Assembly (NCBI RefSeq): GCF_016482825.1
Contig: NZ_JAEMNV010000010.1
Location: forward strand, 167,016 to 231,015
Length of the DNA: 64,000 bases
Source of the DNA: Antrihabitans stalagmiti
Lineage (GTDB): Bacteria > Actinomycetota > Actinomycetes > Mycobacteriales > Mycobacteriaceae
Direction: 5' to 3'
The first letter of the stretch is position 1; every line of letters starts with the position of its first letter. The notes under the pieces were generated by a model, which was not told where the DNA came from, made no database searches, and worked only from the letters and a program-made list of their open reading frames with translations. A program made the position numbers and the translations under genes. Positions 62,934 to 64,000 of the stretch are shown here, piece after piece.

Positions 62934-63440
62934 GTGGGAGTCAATCAGCGCGGGCAGATCGCAATGACCGACGAGGAGATCACGACGTTCCTCGCACGCA
63001 GTCGCATCGTCACGATGGCAACCAACGGCCCGAACGGCCAACCCCACCTCGTCGCGATGTGGTACGCGGTGCTCGACGGCGAAATCTGGTTCGAGACAAA
63101 GGCGAAGTCTCAGAAGGTGCTGAACCTGCGACGCGACGATCGCATCACCGCGATGGTCGAAGACGGCCAGACCTACGACTCCCTCCGCGGGGTCTCGATC
63201 GAAGGTACAGCCGAGATCGTCGACGACTACGACACACTTTTTCGGGTGGTCGTCGATATCTGGGAGCGCTACACGGGTCCGTACACCGACGACGTCCTGC
63301 CGCTCGTCGAGGCAGTTATGAACAAGCGCGTCGCGGTACGGGTTCGGCCCCAACGAGTCCGGTCGTGGGACCACCGCAAGCTCGGCCTGCCGGAAATGCC
63401 CATCGGGGGCACGACGGCGCAATATCTCGATCCGAAATAG
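62934..63440 (+). CDS. PPOX-class (flavin/F420-binding split-barrel) protein
   Basis: This 168-residue split beta-barrel protein has VTMATNGPNGQPHLVAMWY, IWFETKAKSQKVLNLRRD and VSIEGTAEIVDD, and ends with the conserved RSWDHRKLGLP. It resembles Rv2991 of M. tuberculosis closely. The family binds flavins or F420 and may be an F420-dependent reductase; the local fbiD shows that F420 is made. The GTG start follows a GAAGGGAACC stretch. Confidence 0.85.
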   Translation: MGVNQRGQIAMTDEEITTFLARSRIVTMATNGPNGQPHLVAMWYAVLDGEIWFETKAKSQKVLNLRRDDRITAMVEDGQTYDSLRGVSIEGTAEIVDDYDTLFRVVVDIWERYTGPYTDDVLPLVEAVMNKRVAVRVRPQRVRSWDHRKLGLPEMPIGGTTAQYLDPK

Positions 63441-63502
63441 GCGTGACTCGAATGTCGGGTAGCGATACGTTGACGACAGTCGATCCAAACGAAGGGGCGA
63501 AC

Positions 63503-63688
63503 ATGACCGAACCAGCCGAAGCAGGCTCGCACAGCAACGACGACGTCAAGAAGAAATTCAAGGAAGCCCTCGAACGCAAGAACCACAAGAACACCGTCGC
63601 CTCCGAGCACAAGGACGGTCGCTCGAAAGTTCATGGCGTCCACGGCGCCGCGGACCACAAGCGTGATTTCCGACGCAAGAGCGGATAG
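63503..63688 (+). CDS. DUF5302 family small protein
   Basis: The 61-residue protein is highly charged: VKKKFKEALERKNHKN, HKDGRSKVHG and KRDFRRKSG at the C-terminus. It is a small actinobacterial DUF5302 protein with no assigned function. GAAGGGG lies 6 bases before the ATG. It follows the PPOX gene by 62 bases and ends before a hairpin terminator. Confidence 0.8.
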   Translation: MTEPAEAGSHSNDDVKKKFKEALERKNHKNTVASEHKDGRSKVHGVHGAADHKRDFRRKSG

Positions 63689-63706
63689 CGTCAGAGTTGC
63701 CGCAAA

Positions 63707-63736
63707 GACCCTTTCGCCAGCAGTGGCGGGAGGGTC
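63707..63736 (+). terminator. Hairpin terminator after the DUF5302 gene
   Basis: GACCCTTTCGCCA and TGGCGGGAGGGTC pair around GCAG with a two-base mismatch inside the stem. GTTT follows. It lies 18 bases past the stop. Confidence 0.7.
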
Positions 63737-63762
63737 GTTTGCTAGTCGTTGACGCGTCAGGT

Positions 63763-63820
63763 TGCACGCATTCGGGTCGGGGTGCAGCCAATCGGACGCA
63801 CGCCGACCCGAATTGATGCA
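63763..63820. repeat. Interrupted palindrome of unknown function
   Basis: The inner arms 63770-63785 and 63798-63813 match at 15 of 16 bases (core ATTCGGGTCGG and CCGACCCGAAT) with a 12-base loop. Outer TGCA ends extend it. It lies between two separate terminators, so termination does not obviously explain it. Confidence 0.6.
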
Positions 63821-63841
63821 CTCCGACGAAAGCCGAACGAG

Positions 63842-63877
63842 AAAAGACCCTCTCACCTGACGGTGGGAGGGTCTTTT
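63842..63877 (-). terminator. Terminator downstream of the tRNA-like gene
   Basis: AAAAGACCCTC and GAGGGTCTTTT flank CACC and GGTG around TGAC, a 16-bp stem with one T/G mismatch. On the minus strand it starts five bases after the tRNA 3' end and finishes in TTTT. It could also act on plus-strand transcripts. Confidence 0.85.
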
Positions 63878-63881
63878 GTTG

Positions 63882-63987
63882 TAGCCCCGACGGGATTCGA
63901 ACCCGCGCTACCGCCTTGAGAGGGCGACCAAAGGTGCTGGCAGACAGGCCGATACATCGTCTGACCTGCCCTAAGTCCACCGGGGCT
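63882..63987 (-). tRNA. tRNA-Glu(CTC)-like gene, abnormally long (about 106 nt), possibly disrupted
   Basis: The 3' half is a normal tRNA-Glu: anticodon arm TCGCC-CTCTCAA-GGCGG (anticodon CTC), variable loop, T arm with GGTTCGAATCCC and acceptor 3' strand CGGGGCT plus discriminator A. The 5' strand AGCCCCG (63987-63981) pairs perfectly with it. Between them, the D-arm region has about 34 extra bases that form their own hairpin (GGCAG...CTGCC). CCA is not encoded. A terminator follows directly. Either a strange functional tRNA or a degraded copy; the mycobacterial gltS neighbourhood has a tRNA-Glu at this place. Confidence 0.55.
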
Positions 63988-64000
63988 TGTCTCGTTTCAC

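Noticed and set aside
63882..63987. tRNA 3' half as an integration (att) site of a genomic island
   Set aside because: No integrase or mobile gene and no second copy of the tRNA end is in the window, and the 5' acceptor strand still pairs perfectly.

Overview
The window is GC-rich actinobacterial DNA, most probably from a Rhodococcus-like member of the Mycobacteriales (mycolic-acid group). This rests on gene content and order. A SepIVA-type DivIVA-like protein, a PrpR-type regulator of the methylcitrate cycle, the F420-pathway enzyme FbiD and a HupB with a long Lys/Ala tail are all present. The runs pyc-rsmD-coaD, ung-thiL and ddl-gpsA-fbiD-ppk1-mutT1-hupB-leuD-leuC-iclR follow the order known from Mycobacterium tuberculosis. 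I see no insertion sequence, prophage or CRISPR array.

Region 1 (1-15.9 kb) is accessory. One giant nonribosomal peptide synthetase gene fills the minus strand from 14741 down past the left edge. Its visible part reads C-A-T-E-C-A-T-C-A-T-C-A-T-C. A formyltransferase of the hydroxyornithine-formylating type is transcribed divergently, and the shared 169-base promoter region carries a good IdeR/DtxR iron box. Together they point to an iron-regulated hydroxamate siderophore locus of the exochelin/coelichelin/rhodochelin kind. The product itself cannot be named from this window.

Region 2 (15.9-27.8 kb) is housekeeping: a PHP-domain protein, glutamine-dependent NAD synthetase, a reductase-fold protein, then minus-strand yceD-rpmF-rnc-mutM, sepIVA and pyc-rsmD-coaD.

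Region 3 (27.9-37.5 kb) is central metabolism. A cobalamin riboswitch precedes metE, which carries a Ser/Glu microsatellite insertion. The methylcitrate operon prpD-prpB-prpC (minus) faces prpR (plus) across an intergenic region with clustered TGCGAA repeats. A three-gene operon follows: sulfite-oxidase-like protein, flavin reductase and a zinc-ribbon protein. Three related large hairpins sit at gene ends here.

Region 4 (37.5-50 kb) has recG and a DAK2-domain protein, rpmB, an acetyltransferase/enoyl-CoA hydratase pair, a BTAD-FHA regulator, and a four-gene operon (NCS1 permease, TetR regulator, carbon-nitrogen hydrolase, agmatine deiminase) that looks like a route from agmatine to putrescine. 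An alpha/beta hydrolase and a secreted DUF732 protein close the region.

Region 5 (50-64 kb) is a conserved core block: ung, thiL, a stand-alone Lrp ligand-binding domain, a DUF3515 protein, ddl, gpsA, fbiD, ppk1, mutT1, hupB, leuDC, an IclR regulator, a PPOX-family protein and a DUF5302 protein. It ends in a minus-strand tRNA-Glu-like gene of abnormal length.

Many reading frames in this GC-rich DNA are antisense shadows. Starts were chosen by Shine-Dalgarno sequence, overlap with the upstream gene and family length. No in-frame stop was met at the points sampled along the NRPS, but the whole 14.7 kb was not checked base by base.
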